Counted from the first letter of the stretch, positions 7,283 to 15,857 are shown. The stretch is 64,000 nucleotides of DNA from Paenibacillus_V sp046244365 (GCF_046244365.1 NZ_CP176395.1:3534001-3598000), one strand, 5' to 3'. Made by a program: numbers and translations. The notes: a model not told the origin generated them from the sequence alone.

Positions 7283-8905
7283 TTGTCGGACAACAAGCCC
7301 AAAAGCAAGAAAACGATGCAGGGCAGCTTGAAAAAAGCGATGCTGCTAACGCTAATGGTTCCGCTTTTTGCGGGGTGCGTGGCAACTAACGTTTCGGAAG
7401 TGGAATTGCTGGTAGAGGCGGGGGTCGTACAAGCGCACGAGCAGCTTTGGATCCGGTATGCCGACGGAACGGTCGAAGCGGCGAATGTTCGAAACGGCTT
7501 GAAGGAAGTGGACGATTTTGGCGCGAAACGTGCCTATGATTCCTATAAAGCGCATACCGATCCGAAAAAAGTCATCGTCGGCATGTATGTGACGGACGGC
7601 AACGTAAGTTGGGTGCCCGCGTTTCATTTCATTCGAAACGGATACTTTCGCGATTTGGCGGCATCTTCGACCGAATGGGGAAAGCCCACGGTGCCGGCAG
7701 CCTCGGCGAAGCTGCTCAGCATACGCAAAGATCCGATTGCTGGCGTTTATTCCGCCATGTTCGAAATATTAGGTGCGGACGGAAAACCGGTTGACGGATT
7801 TACGGAAGCGTTCGCGCAATCGTCGAATGCTAAGGTCAAGCTGATCGACCCCGCAACGGGAAGTCTCGAGCTGAAGGTAAAGGGGATGTCTGCAGCCGCG
7901 CATGCGGGAATCGTCGAGTTTAAGCTAGTGTCCGCAGGCGGAGACGGGGAACTGACGGAAAGCGACGTGCTTGACGCTATTTCGCTTGCTTCCGGCAGCC
8001 GAGTTTTGTCTTTGGAGACGCAAACCGGTGCAGGGGGCAAACAGCCGGAAGATGCTTCCGATCATCCCGGAAGACTGAAACTGACCGTCGGGCAGCCGCC
8101 TATCCGTTTGTCGGCAAGCGACGTGATGAAGAGCGTTTATGCGCATTTACCGGACGCCGCCTCAAGAGGGATATACGGCAACGCAAGTTTTTCGGTGGTC
8201 GAAGCCGTTTATCAGACGCAAGGTATCGTAGGCTTGCAGGTTAAAGACGGCGAATTGAACGTGACGCCGGTAGCCGAGGGCAGTACGTCGGTGACGGCTG
8301 TCGTGTACGACCTGAAGTCCTCGGCCCGTCTGCCGATCGTGATGCCCGTTCAAGTATTCGGTGCAAGTACCGCGTCCGTTTCGCTCAGCGGCATGCTGCA
8401 CATTCCCGATCGGGCCGGAGAAATCGCTTACGGAGCGACGGGCGATAAGGCGCTGCTGCCGAACGTACGTTACCGTTTAGAGGGCGGCCGGCTATTTGCA
8501 TGGTTGGACGATGCGGAGCTGGAAGCGGCACTTGCCGGCAGAGAGCCGGTACGTCAATCACTTGTTCTTGCATTACCCCCAGAAAGCGAAGGTGAGGTAC
8601 ATTTCACGCTTTCCGCCGAACAAGCGGATCGTCTTCGTGCGGAAATGGCGAACAAGCTTGCCGGCGTCGAAATTCGCTATAAAAAGCTTCACGCCAACAT
8701 AACCGGAGGGCTTCTGCTAAGGGCTCCCGCAGGCGTGGGCATCGACGTTACCCTTGAGCCGGGAGCTGGGCGCGGCGAGCAAAAGGTTGTTTTGAGCCCG
8801 CTGTCAAACCCGCTGGATACCCGTTATCATGGCCGGGACGGTTTACGTATGGAACGGGAAGGCGTCTCCTTATCGGTTACGCTGTCGAATAAACAGCAGC
8901 GCTAG
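7283..8905 (+). CDS. Predicted lipoprotein of unknown function
   Basis: Translation is taken from the TTG at 7283, 5 bases after GGAGGAG; an upstream in-frame ATG at 7169 would read through the promoter. The 540-residue product has a basic N-end, a hydrophobic stretch and a lipobox LFAGC with Cys32, so it should be lipidated on the outer face of the membrane. The mature part is beta-rich with no cysteine or recognised catalytic motif. Residues about 265-400 contain Big-like or cadherin-like segments (ELNVTPVAEGSTSVTAVVYD). It is first in an operon with a glycosyltransferase (12-base gap) and an SLH collagen-like protein, so a role in presenting or assembling that protein is possible. I do not recognise the family. 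Confidence 0.8.
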   Translation: MSDNKPKSKKTMQGSLKKAMLLTLMVPLFAGCVATNVSEVELLVEAGVVQAHEQLWIRYADGTVEAANVRNGLKEVDDFGAKRAYDSYKAHTDPKKVIVGMYVTDGNVSWVPAFHFIRNGYFRDLAASSTEWGKPTVPAASAKLLSIRKDPIAGVYSAMFEILGADGKPVDGFTEAFAQSSNAKVKLIDPATGSLELKVKGMSAAAHAGIVEFKLVSAGGDGELTESDVLDAISLASGSRVLSLETQTGAGGKQPEDASDHPGRLKLTVGQPPIRLSASDVMKSVYAHLPDAASRGIYGNASFSVVEAVYQTQGIVGLQVKDGELNVTPVAEGSTSVTAVVYDLKSSARLPIVMPVQVFGASTASVSLSGMLHIPDRAGEIAYGATGDKALLPNVRYRLEGGRLFAWLDDAELEAALAGREPVRQSLVLALPPESEGEVHFTLSAEQADRLRAEMANKLAGVEIRYKKLHANITGGLLLRAPAGVGIDVTLEPGAGRGEQKVVLSPLSNPLDTRYHGRDGLRMEREGVSLSVTLSNKQQR

Positions 8906-8917
8906 GGAGGCGAAGTC

Positions 8918-10771
8918 TTGAAAACATCCATTGTTATTTTGGCTCAGCAAATCGAATGCTTCAAGCAATGTCTGGCCCATATTCGCCTGCATACCGAAGG
9001 CTTATACGACGTCATCGTCGTCAATGACGGGAATTGCAAGGATATCGGCATATGGGCTGGGAAGGATCCTTCGATTCGGGTAGTGAGCGTGCAGGAACGC
9101 TGCGGCGTAGCGGCCGGCTATAATCGGGGGGCTGCAGCAGCAACAGGAAGCCGGCTCGTCTTTATGCGCGATCATGCAGCCGTTACGGAGAGATGGCTGC
9201 AGAAGCTTACGGATTGCATGGATCACCATCGCGATGCAGCTATCGTCGGGCCTGTCATCAATGATGTCAGCGGGCCACAGCGGCTGGAGCTTCCTCCTGA
9301 CCCCGGAGGCCGCCCGGACATTGCGGGCAGAATAGTAAGCCGGATTCGCAGCGGCCAGTCACGGCCGGTTCCGAGAGTGCTTAGCCATCTCATGATGATT
9401 CGCAGGGAGACGTTTGTGCAGCTTGGAGGTTTTGACGAACGATTCCGTCTGGAAGGTTATGAGGATGACGATCTTTGCTATCGCGCGCTGCAAATGGGGT
9501 TCGGACTTTATGTGTCCGAGGATTGCTATGTGCGGTATTTGCCGCTGCCTCCGCTTTTTCCTGAGGATGCCGGCTGGTACGGACGCCAGCTTATGGAGAA
9601 CAAGGCCATTGCGAATGAGAAATGGGGGTTCGATCTGACGCAAGCATTATTTGCTTGGAAGAGGAAGGTGTCTGTCAGTCTGTGCATGATCGTCAAGAAT
9701 GAAGAACAGACCCTCCGCCGCTGTTTGGACAGCATCCACGCTCTGGTCGACGAAATCGTCATCGTGGATACCGGTTCGGAAGACGGAACGAAAGACATCG
9801 CACGAGCTTATACAACCCGCATTTACGATTTCGAGTGGGTTGACGATTTTGCCAAAGCGCGAAACTTCGCCTTCGGAATGGCCACGAAGGAATTTATTTT
9901 ATGGCTGGATGCGGACGACCGGTTACTGTCCGAAGACGGGGACAAGCTCCGAAAGCTGCTCGGCGGTTTGGATTGGGATGCAGACGCAGTGTCGATGCCT
10001 TACCTGTTGGGCTTCGACGAACAAGGGAACGTCACGGCCAGTCTGCGCAGAAATCGTTTGGTTAGACGAAGCTGCAACTTCCGATGGGAAGGGGCTGTTC
10101 ACGAATATTTACAGGTAACCGGGAAATTAGTCGTTTCGGACGCAGCCGTAACGCATGACCGGAAGCATACGAACCGTTCGCGCAACCTGGCTATTTACGA
10201 GGACAAGCTGGCTGCCGGAGAGGTATTCACGACACGGGAGCTCTATTATTACGCTAACGAGCTGGCCGATCACGAGGCGTGGGAACGGGCGATCGAAGCG
10301 TACGGAAAGTTTCTGTCAGCCGCAGACGGTTGGGTCGAGGACAAGATCGCCGCCTGCGGACGAATGTCCGATTGCTATTGCGCTTTGGGACGGCTGGAGG
10401 AAGCCAAGGGCAAGGCTTTGCAATCGTTTGTCTACGATCTTCCTCGTGCCGAATCATGCTGCAAGCTTGGTTATTATCATTTCCTGGAACAGGACTATGT
10501 GCGGGCTATTTATTGGTATAAGCTGGCTTCGAAAATAAAGAGACCGGAACATGTCGTTGGCTTGCTGCATCATGCCAGTTGGACTTGGCTTCCTCACCTG
10601 CAGCTCAGCGTTTGCTATGACCGGATCGGCCAGCCCGAACTTGCCAGCTATCATAATGAAGCAGCGTCAAGCTATTTGCCCAATCATGAAAGCGTGTTGG
10701 CTAACCGGCGGTACTTCGAAAGCTTGTTGGGCGCACCGGAAAAGCATCGCAGCGAGGGATTGGCCGTATAA
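8918..10771 (+). CDS. Double GT2 glycosyltransferase with TPR tail
   Basis: Starts at TTG, 7 bases after AGGGAGG. Residues 1-235 form a first GT-A domain (SIVILAQQIECFKQCL, VIVVNDG, AAGYNRGAAAATGS), but the usual DXD position reads FMRDHAAV, so its activity is uncertain. Residues about 250-470 form a canonical second GT2 domain (SLCMIVKNEEQTLRRCLDSI, IVDTGSEDGT, DXD as LDADD, then WEGAVHEYL). Residues about 430-610 are TPR-like helices (YYYANELADHEAWERAIEAY). Cytosolic enzymes of this type glycosylate secreted proteins or wall polymers. It lies directly before a collagen-like protein rich in Gly-X-Thr triplets, the sites glycosylated in BclA-type spore collagens; that target is inference. Confidence 0.85.
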   Translation: MKTSIVILAQQIECFKQCLAHIRLHTEGLYDVIVVNDGNCKDIGIWAGKDPSIRVVSVQERCGVAAGYNRGAAAATGSRLVFMRDHAAVTERWLQKLTDCMDHHRDAAIVGPVINDVSGPQRLELPPDPGGRPDIAGRIVSRIRSGQSRPVPRVLSHLMMIRRETFVQLGGFDERFRLEGYEDDDLCYRALQMGFGLYVSEDCYVRYLPLPPLFPEDAGWYGRQLMENKAIANEKWGFDLTQALFAWKRKVSVSLCMIVKNEEQTLRRCLDSIHALVDEIVIVDTGSEDGTKDIARAYTTRIYDFEWVDDFAKARNFAFGMATKEFILWLDADDRLLSEDGDKLRKLLGGLDWDADAVSMPYLLGFDEQGNVTASLRRNRLVRRSCNFRWEGAVHEYLQVTGKLVVSDAAVTHDRKHTNRSRNLAIYEDKLAAGEVFTTRELYYYANELADHEAWERAIEAYGKFLSAADGWVEDKIAACGRMSDCYCALGRLEEAKGKALQSFVYDLPRAESCCKLGYYHFLEQDYVRAIYWYKLASKIKRPEHVVGLLHHASWTWLPHLQLSVCYDRIGQPELASYHNEAASSYLPNHESVLANRRYFESLLGAPEKHRSEGLAV

Positions 10772-10817
10772 CGCAGATCGCCGTTTCATGCGATCAAATA
10801 ACTGTTGGAGGCAGAAA

Positions 10818-12989
10818 ATGATGAAAGATAAAAAACAGGGAATTTTTAAAGCGTCAATGGCGTTTTTGTTAATAAGCCAAGCACTTGGAACGGTTTCGTA
10901 TGCCGCCGATAACGGTTCTAAAACCGACGGGATAAGAAACACGTTTCCCGATACGGATTCGACCCCATGGGCGGAGAGGGAGATCGCCAAGCTGGCTTCC
11001 ATGGGAATCGTAGACGGCGATACCCTCGGGATGTTTAATCCTGCTGCTCCCGTGACCCGTCAAGAAGCCGTCGTTATGGCGGTTCGACTGCTGGCGCTAT
11101 CCGGGCAATCCCAGTCATCACCCGGTACAAGCAAGCTGCCGCTCGCAACCGACGATTGGGCGCGGGATTATGTGGCGGCTGCTCTGGAAAAAGGGCTAGT
11201 CTCGGCAGTTGAGGAGTCTGAGGATGCTTCCGATGTTTCGTGGAACAAAAGGGAAGCTACACGCGAATGGATAGCAAGACTGACCATACGCGTGCTAGGG
11301 AAACAGGCGGAAGCGGCTGCGCAGACAAGCGATGCGTCCGGGTTCAATGATGCGGCAGAAGTATCGGCATGGGCGGCAAATTACGTGAAAGCAGCCGTTA
11401 AATTGAATTTGGTATCCGGGTTCCCCGACAATACGTTTAAGCCTAAGGATTCGATAACTCGTGCTCAGACTGCAGTTGTGCTCGGCGGTGCGGAGAAATA
11501 TTTGACCGGCAGCCTGGAGCGCGTCGTGCGCGGGACCGTATCGCTGCTCTCTAGCGGCATGCTTCGGTTAATGAAGCAGGACGGACAAGCGGAGCAATTC
11601 CAATTGGATGCGACAGCGGTCATCTACGGCGACGTTAAGCCCGGAGCCTCGGTGACGGTCGTGCATGTCGGGAATACGGCTTACTTTGTCGAGCCATATG
11701 AGCCTGCAGGCAGCGGGAAACCGCAGCAAGGGCCAAAGGGAGATAAGGGAGATAAAGGAGATAAAGGAGAATCTGGAGCAGTCGGTGCTGGAGGTGCAAC
11801 GGGAGCGCAAGGTCCGGTTGGAGAGACGGGGGCACAAGGCGCGGTAGGCCCGGTAGGAGCGCAAGGCGTGACCGGAGCAACCGGAGCAGAGGGAGCAGTA
11901 GGACCGGCGGGTGCTACAGGAGCGCAAGGTCCGATAGGGGCGACGGGGACACAAGGTGCGGTAGGCCCGGCAGGTGCGACAGGAGCGCAAGGTCCGGTTG
12001 GGGCGACGGGAGCACAAGGCGCAGTAGGCCCGGCAGGATCGCAAGGCGTGACCGGAGCGACCGGAGCAGAGGGCGCGGTAGGTCCGGCGGGTGCGACAGG
12101 AGCGCAAGGTCCGATAGGGGCGACGGGGGCACAAGGCGTGGTAGGCCCGGCAGGAGCGCAAGGCGTGACCGGAGCGACCGGAGCAGAGGGCGCAGTAGGG
12201 CCGGCAGGTGCGACAGGAGCGCAGGGTCCGATAGGGGCGACGGGAGCACAAGGCGCGGTAGGCCCGGCAGGTGCGCAAGGCGTGACCGGAGCGACCGGAG
12301 CAGTGGGCGCAGTAGGCCCGGCGGGTGCGCAAGGATTGCAAGGCGTGACAGGTGCGACGGGTGCAAATGGTGCGATTGGTCCAGTAGGCCCGGCAGGTGC
12401 GCAAGGATTGCAGGGTGTGACGGGAGCGGAGGGCGCGATAGGGCCAGCAGGTCCACAGGGCGCGATAGGCCCAGCGGGTCCGGCAGGTCCAGCAGGTCCA
12501 GCAGGCCCAGCGGGTCCGGCAGGTCCAGCAGGTCCAGCAGGCCCAGCGGGTCCGGCAGGTCCGAAGGGGGCGACCGGAGCTTCAGGAGCTTCCTCCCTGC
12601 TATTCGATTACAATCACTCGTTTGGGGATTTGTACATGGGAGGCATGCTGTTTGCGTTTAATCAAATGGAGGTCACAAGCGGTTCCTCCATTCAAGCAAC
12701 AACACCGGTAAATAACAACTCCTTCATGATAAACGAATCCGGTTTATACAAGATAACGTATTATGTGCAAACTAGCGCAATGTCTCCTATAGGCTCGCTG
12801 GTTTTGAAGAGTTCCGGTTCTGACATTCCAGGCTCTAGCACAACATTAGCTACAGCTGGAAGTGTCATGTATAAGCAATGTGTGGTAAATCTAACTGCGG
12901 GCAGCAACATTTCCCTGCAAGTTATCAGCGGGACAATCGTCACGCTGGACGGCGAAAACGCCGGCATTATATTTGAAAAAGTCGGCTAA
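10818..12989 (+). CDS. SLH-anchored collagen-like surface protein with C1q/TNF-like head
   Basis: The ATG at 10818 follows TTGGAGG by 6 bases. The 723-residue product has a signal peptide (hydrophobic core MAFLLISQALGTVSYAA), two or three SLH modules (about 35-235; WAEREIAKLASMGIVDGD, WAANYVKAAVKLNLVSGF, FKPKDSITRAQ), a short beta domain (about 235-300), about 95 uninterrupted Gly-X-Y triplets (about 304-590) beginning GPKGDKGDKGDKGE, and a C-terminal 130-residue beta sandwich (FSFGDLY-type start near 600, YKITYYVQTS, GIIFEKV) like the trimerising heads of C1q/TNF and BclA. SLH modules bind pyruvylated secondary wall polymer, so it should project as a trimeric stalk. Many triplets are GAT, offering Thr for O-glycosylation. 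Confidence 0.9.
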   Translation: MMKDKKQGIFKASMAFLLISQALGTVSYAADNGSKTDGIRNTFPDTDSTPWAEREIAKLASMGIVDGDTLGMFNPAAPVTRQEAVVMAVRLLALSGQSQSSPGTSKLPLATDDWARDYVAAALEKGLVSAVEESEDASDVSWNKREATREWIARLTIRVLGKQAEAAAQTSDASGFNDAAEVSAWAANYVKAAVKLNLVSGFPDNTFKPKDSITRAQTAVVLGGAEKYLTGSLERVVRGTVSLLSSGMLRLMKQDGQAEQFQLDATAVIYGDVKPGASVTVVHVGNTAYFVEPYEPAGSGKPQQGPKGDKGDKGDKGESGAVGAGGATGAQGPVGETGAQGAVGPVGAQGVTGATGAEGAVGPAGATGAQGPIGATGTQGAVGPAGATGAQGPVGATGAQGAVGPAGSQGVTGATGAEGAVGPAGATGAQGPIGATGAQGVVGPAGAQGVTGATGAEGAVGPAGATGAQGPIGATGAQGAVGPAGAQGVTGATGAVGAVGPAGAQGLQGVTGATGANGAIGPVGPAGAQGLQGVTGAEGAIGPAGPQGAIGPAGPAGPAGPAGPAGPAGPAGPAGPAGPAGPKGATGASGASSLLFDYNHSFGDLYMGGMLFAFNQMEVTSGSSIQATTPVNNNSFMINESGLYKITYYVQTSAMSPIGSLVLKSSGSDIPGSSTTLATAGSVMYKQCVVNLTAGSNISLQVISGTIVTLDGENAGIIFEKVG
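11865..12560 (+). repeat. Coding tandem repeats of the collagen stalk (117-bp and 9-bp units)
   Basis: A 13-triplet module beginning GVTGATGAEGAVGPAG recurs at 11865, 12045, 12162 and 12279. The last two spacings are exactly 117 bp; the first copy carries an extra 63 bp (21 residues) of the same triplets. From about 12466 the repeat collapses to the 9-bp unit encoding GPA. High DNA identity between units suggests expansion and contraction by slippage or recombination. Confidence 0.85.
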
Positions 12990-13021
12990 TCGCTTTTACG
13001 CGAATCGTTATTTTGTCAAAG

Positions 13022-13057
13022 AGACCGTTCCGAGCGTCCGCTCGAACGGTCTTTTTT
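13022..13057 (+). terminator. Strong terminator after the collagen-like gene
   Basis: AGACCGTTCCGAGCG pairs with CGCTCGAACGGTCT (one bulged base), followed by TTTTTT. It closes the lipoprotein-glycosyltransferase-collagen operon. Confidence 0.9.
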
Positions 13058-13107
13058 GACATGGAAGGTATTTTCGATTACTGAGTAGAGCGGATCTATT
13101 ACTGTGA

Positions 13108-13137
13108 TTGACAAGGTGACAGTTATTGAGGTATACT
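13108..13137 (+). promoter_or_regulatory. Sigma-A-like promoter of the nitroreductase gene
   Basis: TTGACA (13108-13113), an 18-bp spacer, and TATACT (13132-13137), 68 bases before the start codon. Confidence 0.75.
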
Positions 13138-13205
13138 GCGCATTATGGAACACAGTTAAATATCCGTTCACCCATCCCGTCAGACCAAATCGGAGGTAGA
13201 TAAGC

Positions 13206-13853
13206 ATGACGACACAAACCGAGTATAAACAGGACTTCTTATCCGTAGCCAAAGGGCGCCGTTCCGTCCGTGTTTACGATCCAAACTGGAGCTTGTCCAA
13301 AGAAGAACTGAACGATATATTGGAGACTGCCGTTTTGGCGCCTTCATCGTCCAATTTACAGCCATGGCGTTTTCTGGTTATCGATGATGCCGAGCAGAAG
13401 CAAAAACTGCTGCCGATCGCATTCAATCAACAGCAGGTGGTGGATGCTTCGGCGGTGATCGCCGTGCTAGGCGATATTCAAAGCTATGAGAAAGCGGAGC
13501 AAATCTACGACCAGGCCGTTAAAGCGGGATTCATGTCCGAAGCGACCAAGTCGGATTTCGTCAAGCGTACGACCGGCATGTACAGCTCTCTGCCCTTGGA
13601 GAAGCGCAGAGACATCGTGCTTGTAGACGGCGGTCTTGTGTCCATGCAGCTTATGCTGGCCGCTAGGGCAAAGGGCTATGACACGGTGCCGATGGGTGGC
13701 TACGACGCGGCGAAGTTTAAAGAAGCGTTCGGCATTTCGGAGCGATACGTACCGGTCATGCTCATCGCGCTCGGCAAAGCGGCAAAGGAAGGCCATCCGA
13801 CCGGACGTCTATCCGCCGAAGAACTCACGTTCTGGAATCACATGGGAAGCTGA
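13206..13853 (+). CDS. Nitroreductase family protein
   Basis: A 215-residue FMN-dependent nitroreductase-like enzyme. Family features seen: the N-terminal FMN-binding RRSVRVYD, the APSSSNLQPWRFLVI segment that contacts FMN, and the C-terminal PMGGYDAAKFKEAFGI followed by VPVMLIALGKA. These homodimeric flavoproteins reduce nitroaromatics, quinones or enones with NAD(P)H. The start is set by CGGAGGT 9 bases upstream. It is monocistronic between its own promoter and terminator; the physiological substrate is unknown. Confidence 0.88.
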   Translation: MTTQTEYKQDFLSVAKGRRSVRVYDPNWSLSKEELNDILETAVLAPSSSNLQPWRFLVIDDAEQKQKLLPIAFNQQQVVDASAVIAVLGDIQSYEKAEQIYDQAVKAGFMSEATKSDFVKRTTGMYSSLPLEKRRDIVLVDGGLVSMQLMLAARAKGYDTVPMGGYDAAKFKEAFGISERYVPVMLIALGKAAKEGHPTGRLSAEELTFWNHMGS

Positions 13854-13884
13854 CCGCATAATACGCAAAAAAGCATCGAACAGG

Positions 13885-13909
13885 AATGCCGCCGAGAGGC
13901 GGCATTTTT
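13885..13909 (+). terminator. Terminator of the nitroreductase gene
   Basis: ATGCCGCC, loop GAGA, GGCGGCAT, then TTTTT, 32 bases after the stop codon. Confidence 0.9.
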
Positions 13910-14033
13910 GTCGCGTGCCGATGGTTTTATGTTTCGGCTTTGGTTCGGCTTCCTGGATAAATGTCATGTCTCCATTTGCTTGGATAGCTCGATAAGCTTC
14001 TTGTCTAATATCCGAACGAACCGAGCGCCAAAC

Positions 14034-14063
14034 AAAAAGCGCCCTTGAAAAGGGCGCTTTTTG
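14034..14063 (-). terminator. Bidirectional terminator below the YdjO-like gene
   Basis: AAAAAGCGCCCTT and AAGGGCGCTTTTT are perfectly complementary around a short AA-rich loop, with T runs on both strands. It serves the minus-strand gene at 14107-14394. Confidence 0.85.
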
Positions 14064-14106
14064 TCATTTTTGAGCAAAGTCGTCATGTGAACCGCGGAGC
14101 TGCTCG

Positions 14107-14394
14107 TTATTTCTTGGATCCGCCGGCCTTCGGTTTTCTCGTCTTTTTCTTGGGCATGTCCGGCAGAAACTTGAACGAGCGAATCGTGGGTCCTTTGCAG
14201 AGTGGACACGGCGGATACTCGCTTTCCGCGAACTCCTCGCGAACCCATGCTTTGCATGCCTTGTCTTTGCACTTCCAGACGACGGAATGCTTTAATTCCG
14301 GCTTGTCCGGCTGTACTGCCGTCTCTTTCGTCTCTACTTTACCGCTTGCTTGTTCCCCTTGTGTTTGCGTTTCGTCGGACGGACGAATATGCAT
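14107..14394 (-). CDS. YdjO-like cold-inducible zinc-ribbon protein
   Basis: A 95-residue protein with a disordered N-terminal third, then a four-cysteine zinc ribbon: WKCKDKACKAWVREEF and PPCPLCKGPTIRSFK, and a Lys-rich tail (KKKTRKPKAGGSKK). This is the pattern of the YdjO family of Bacilli, named from a cold-inducible Bacillus subtilis gene; the biochemical role is not known. The basic tail and ribbon suggest nucleic-acid binding, which is inference. The start follows a GAGGA ribosome site on the minus strand. Confidence 0.75.
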   Translation of the reverse strand: MHIRPSDETQTQGEQASGKVETKETAVQPDKPELKHSVVWKCKDKACKAWVREEFAESEYPPCPLCKGPTIRSFKFLPDMPKKKTRKPKAGGSKK

Positions 14395-14579
14395 GTCGGT
14401 TCCTCCTCGTTAAGTCAATCCCGTCCTTTGTGTGCCTAGGTTACCCCGACACATAGTTTCTATAATAATAATTTTTAAAACAGGATGTCAAACCGAATGC
14501 CGACGTTTATGAAATGTTGTTAAATGAAGCGTTTTCCCGTGTTTTCATTCATCGAATATTACGTTATCGGGAGGAAATC

Positions 14580-14608
14580 TTGACTACAAGGCATAATGTA
14601 GATATTAT
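14580..14608 (+). promoter_or_regulatory. Promoter of the flavoprotein gene
   Basis: TTGACT (14580-14585), a 17-bp spacer and TATTAT (14603-14608), followed by an AT-rich leader to the TTG start at 14668. Confidence 0.75.
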
Positions 14609-14667
14609 AGACTTATTATATCTTTAATTAATCGTCAACCTATTTCATTCGAGAAGGAGAGATTAAG

Positions 14668-15564
14668 TTGAACTACGATTGCGCAATAATAGGGGGAGGA
14701 CCTGCCGGCTTGAACGCGGCATTGATGCTGGGTAGGGCGAGAAGGAACATCGTGCTGTTCGACAACGGCAAGCCCCGCAATGCGGTTACGCACGAATCGC
14801 ACGGATTCATAACGAGGGATGGCATAAATCCCGCGGAGTTTCGCCGTATCGCCTATGATGAAGTAGCGCGATACCCGTCCGTGACAATCCGGCAGCAGGA
14901 AGTAAAAGGTGTTAACCGAACGGTGGCAGGGTTCGCTATCGTTACGGAGTCCGGGGAACCTATCATGGCGGATAAAGTGATATTAGCGTCCGGCTTGAAA
15001 GAGGAATTTCCTCCGATCGGAGGCTTGCACGATTTGTACGGCAAAAGCTTGTTTACCTGTCCTTATTGCGACGGGTGGGAGCTGAGAGACAAACCGCTTG
15101 TCATCGTCTCCGAATCCCCGCATGCGATGCATATCGCTAAGCTCGTCTATAACTGGAGCCGCGATTTGATCGTTTGTACGAACGGCAAGTTCATTCTGAC
15201 GACTGACGAGAAGCAAAAGCTGCTTGAGAAAGAAATAAAGGTCAACGAGCAGCCGATCGCCGCCTTCGAAGGACGGAACGGGATGCTCGAACAGGTTCGG
15301 TTTACGGATGGTACGGCTGTAGAAAGAGTAGGCGGATTCGTGACGCCGGTATGGGTTCCGGCGCCCTTCGGCGAACGGCTCGGCTGCGAAATTGACAATA
15401 GGGGAGGGATCGTGACGGATGCACTCGGCAGAACAAGCATCAAAGGGATATACGCGGCAGGAGACGCTTCCGTTATCGCGCCGTCCCAGCTTATTATTGC
15501 GGCTGCGGGAGGCAGCAGGGCGGCCATCGGCGTGAACACGGATCTAATGGAGGAAACGTTCTAA
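14668..15564 (+). CDS. Thioredoxin-reductase-like FAD/NAD(P) oxidoreductase
   Basis: A 298-residue flavoprotein, about the size of low-molecular-weight thioredoxin reductase. It has an N-terminal FAD-binding GGGPAGLNAALMLGRARR, a redox-active CPYC in FTCPYCDGWEL (near residue 130), and a C-terminal FAD motif GIYAAGDAS. The NAD(P)-binding GxGxxA/G loop is degenerate (VIVSESPHAMHIAKL), so cofactor use may differ from classical TrxB. Related proteins act as dithiol oxidases or disulfide reductases. The start is TTG, 6 bases after GAAGGAGA. Its own promoter and a terminator at 15579-15613 make it monocistronic. Confidence 0.88.
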   Translation: MNYDCAIIGGGPAGLNAALMLGRARRNIVLFDNGKPRNAVTHESHGFITRDGINPAEFRRIAYDEVARYPSVTIRQQEVKGVNRTVAGFAIVTESGEPIMADKVILASGLKEEFPPIGGLHDLYGKSLFTCPYCDGWELRDKPLVIVSESPHAMHIAKLVYNWSRDLIVCTNGKFILTTDEKQKLLEKEIKVNEQPIAAFEGRNGMLEQVRFTDGTAVERVGGFVTPVWVPAPFGERLGCEIDNRGGIVTDALGRTSIKGIYAAGDASVIAPSQLIIAAAGGSRAAIGVNTDLMEETF

Positions 15565-15578
15565 ACAGCGAGCCGGTT

Positions 15579-15613
15579 AAGGCACATCGAGGAAACGGTC
15601 GGTGTGCCTTTTT
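15579..15613 (+). terminator. Terminator of the flavoprotein gene
   Basis: AAGGCACA and TGTGCCTT enclose a 16-base loop, followed by TTT. Confidence 0.75.
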
Positions 15614-15752
15614 CATGATCTTAGAAAAGGTAAACACCGCCGATTGTTCGATTTCTCGGTAAACGTCTGGCGTCAAAGGACGCGATTGGCGGTTTTCCTT
15701 ATTAAGAAAGGGGCCTTCTTCGTTTCGTCAGGATGCAACAGGAAAATTTCGC

Positions 15753-15781
15753 TTGCGAAAAATCGGCGATCGTTCTATAAT
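15753..15781 (+). promoter_or_regulatory. Promoter of the tetR-type gene
   Basis: TTGCGA (15753-15758), 17 bp, TATAAT (15776-15781). The operator at 15793-15815 lies just downstream, over the expected transcript start region. Confidence 0.75.
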
Positions 15782-15792
15782 GAAAAACGAAA

Positions 15793-15815
15793 TGACCGAA
15801 AGACCAAAACGGTCA
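15793..15815 (+). promoter_or_regulatory. TetR operator 1
   Basis: A 23-bp site with TGACCG and CGGTCA as perfect inverted arms around 11 bp. A second copy with the same arm spacing and nearly the same core lies at 16461-16483. The pairing implies that the TetR protein encoded between them represses itself and the yhgE-like gene. Confidence 0.75.
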
Positions 15816-15857
15816 GTCGGTGTTATTGTACGTAGGAAGAAGGAGGTGAATCGGAGT

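Noticed and set aside
10551..10817. Upstream extension of the collagen-like gene
   Set aside because: It overlaps the glycosyltransferase gene in another frame; the ATG at 10818 has TTGGAGG and is directly followed by a signal peptide.
11568..12404. 278-codon open frame on the minus strand
   Set aside because: It is the antisense of the collagen repeat; its Arg/Cys/Ser-rich composition only mirrors Gly-X-Y codons, and it has no ribosome site.
11865..12560. Regularly repeated DNA that might be taken for a CRISPR array or minisatellite
   Set aside because: The repeats are in frame within a signal-peptide/SLH/collagen protein, with no unique spacers and no cas genes nearby.
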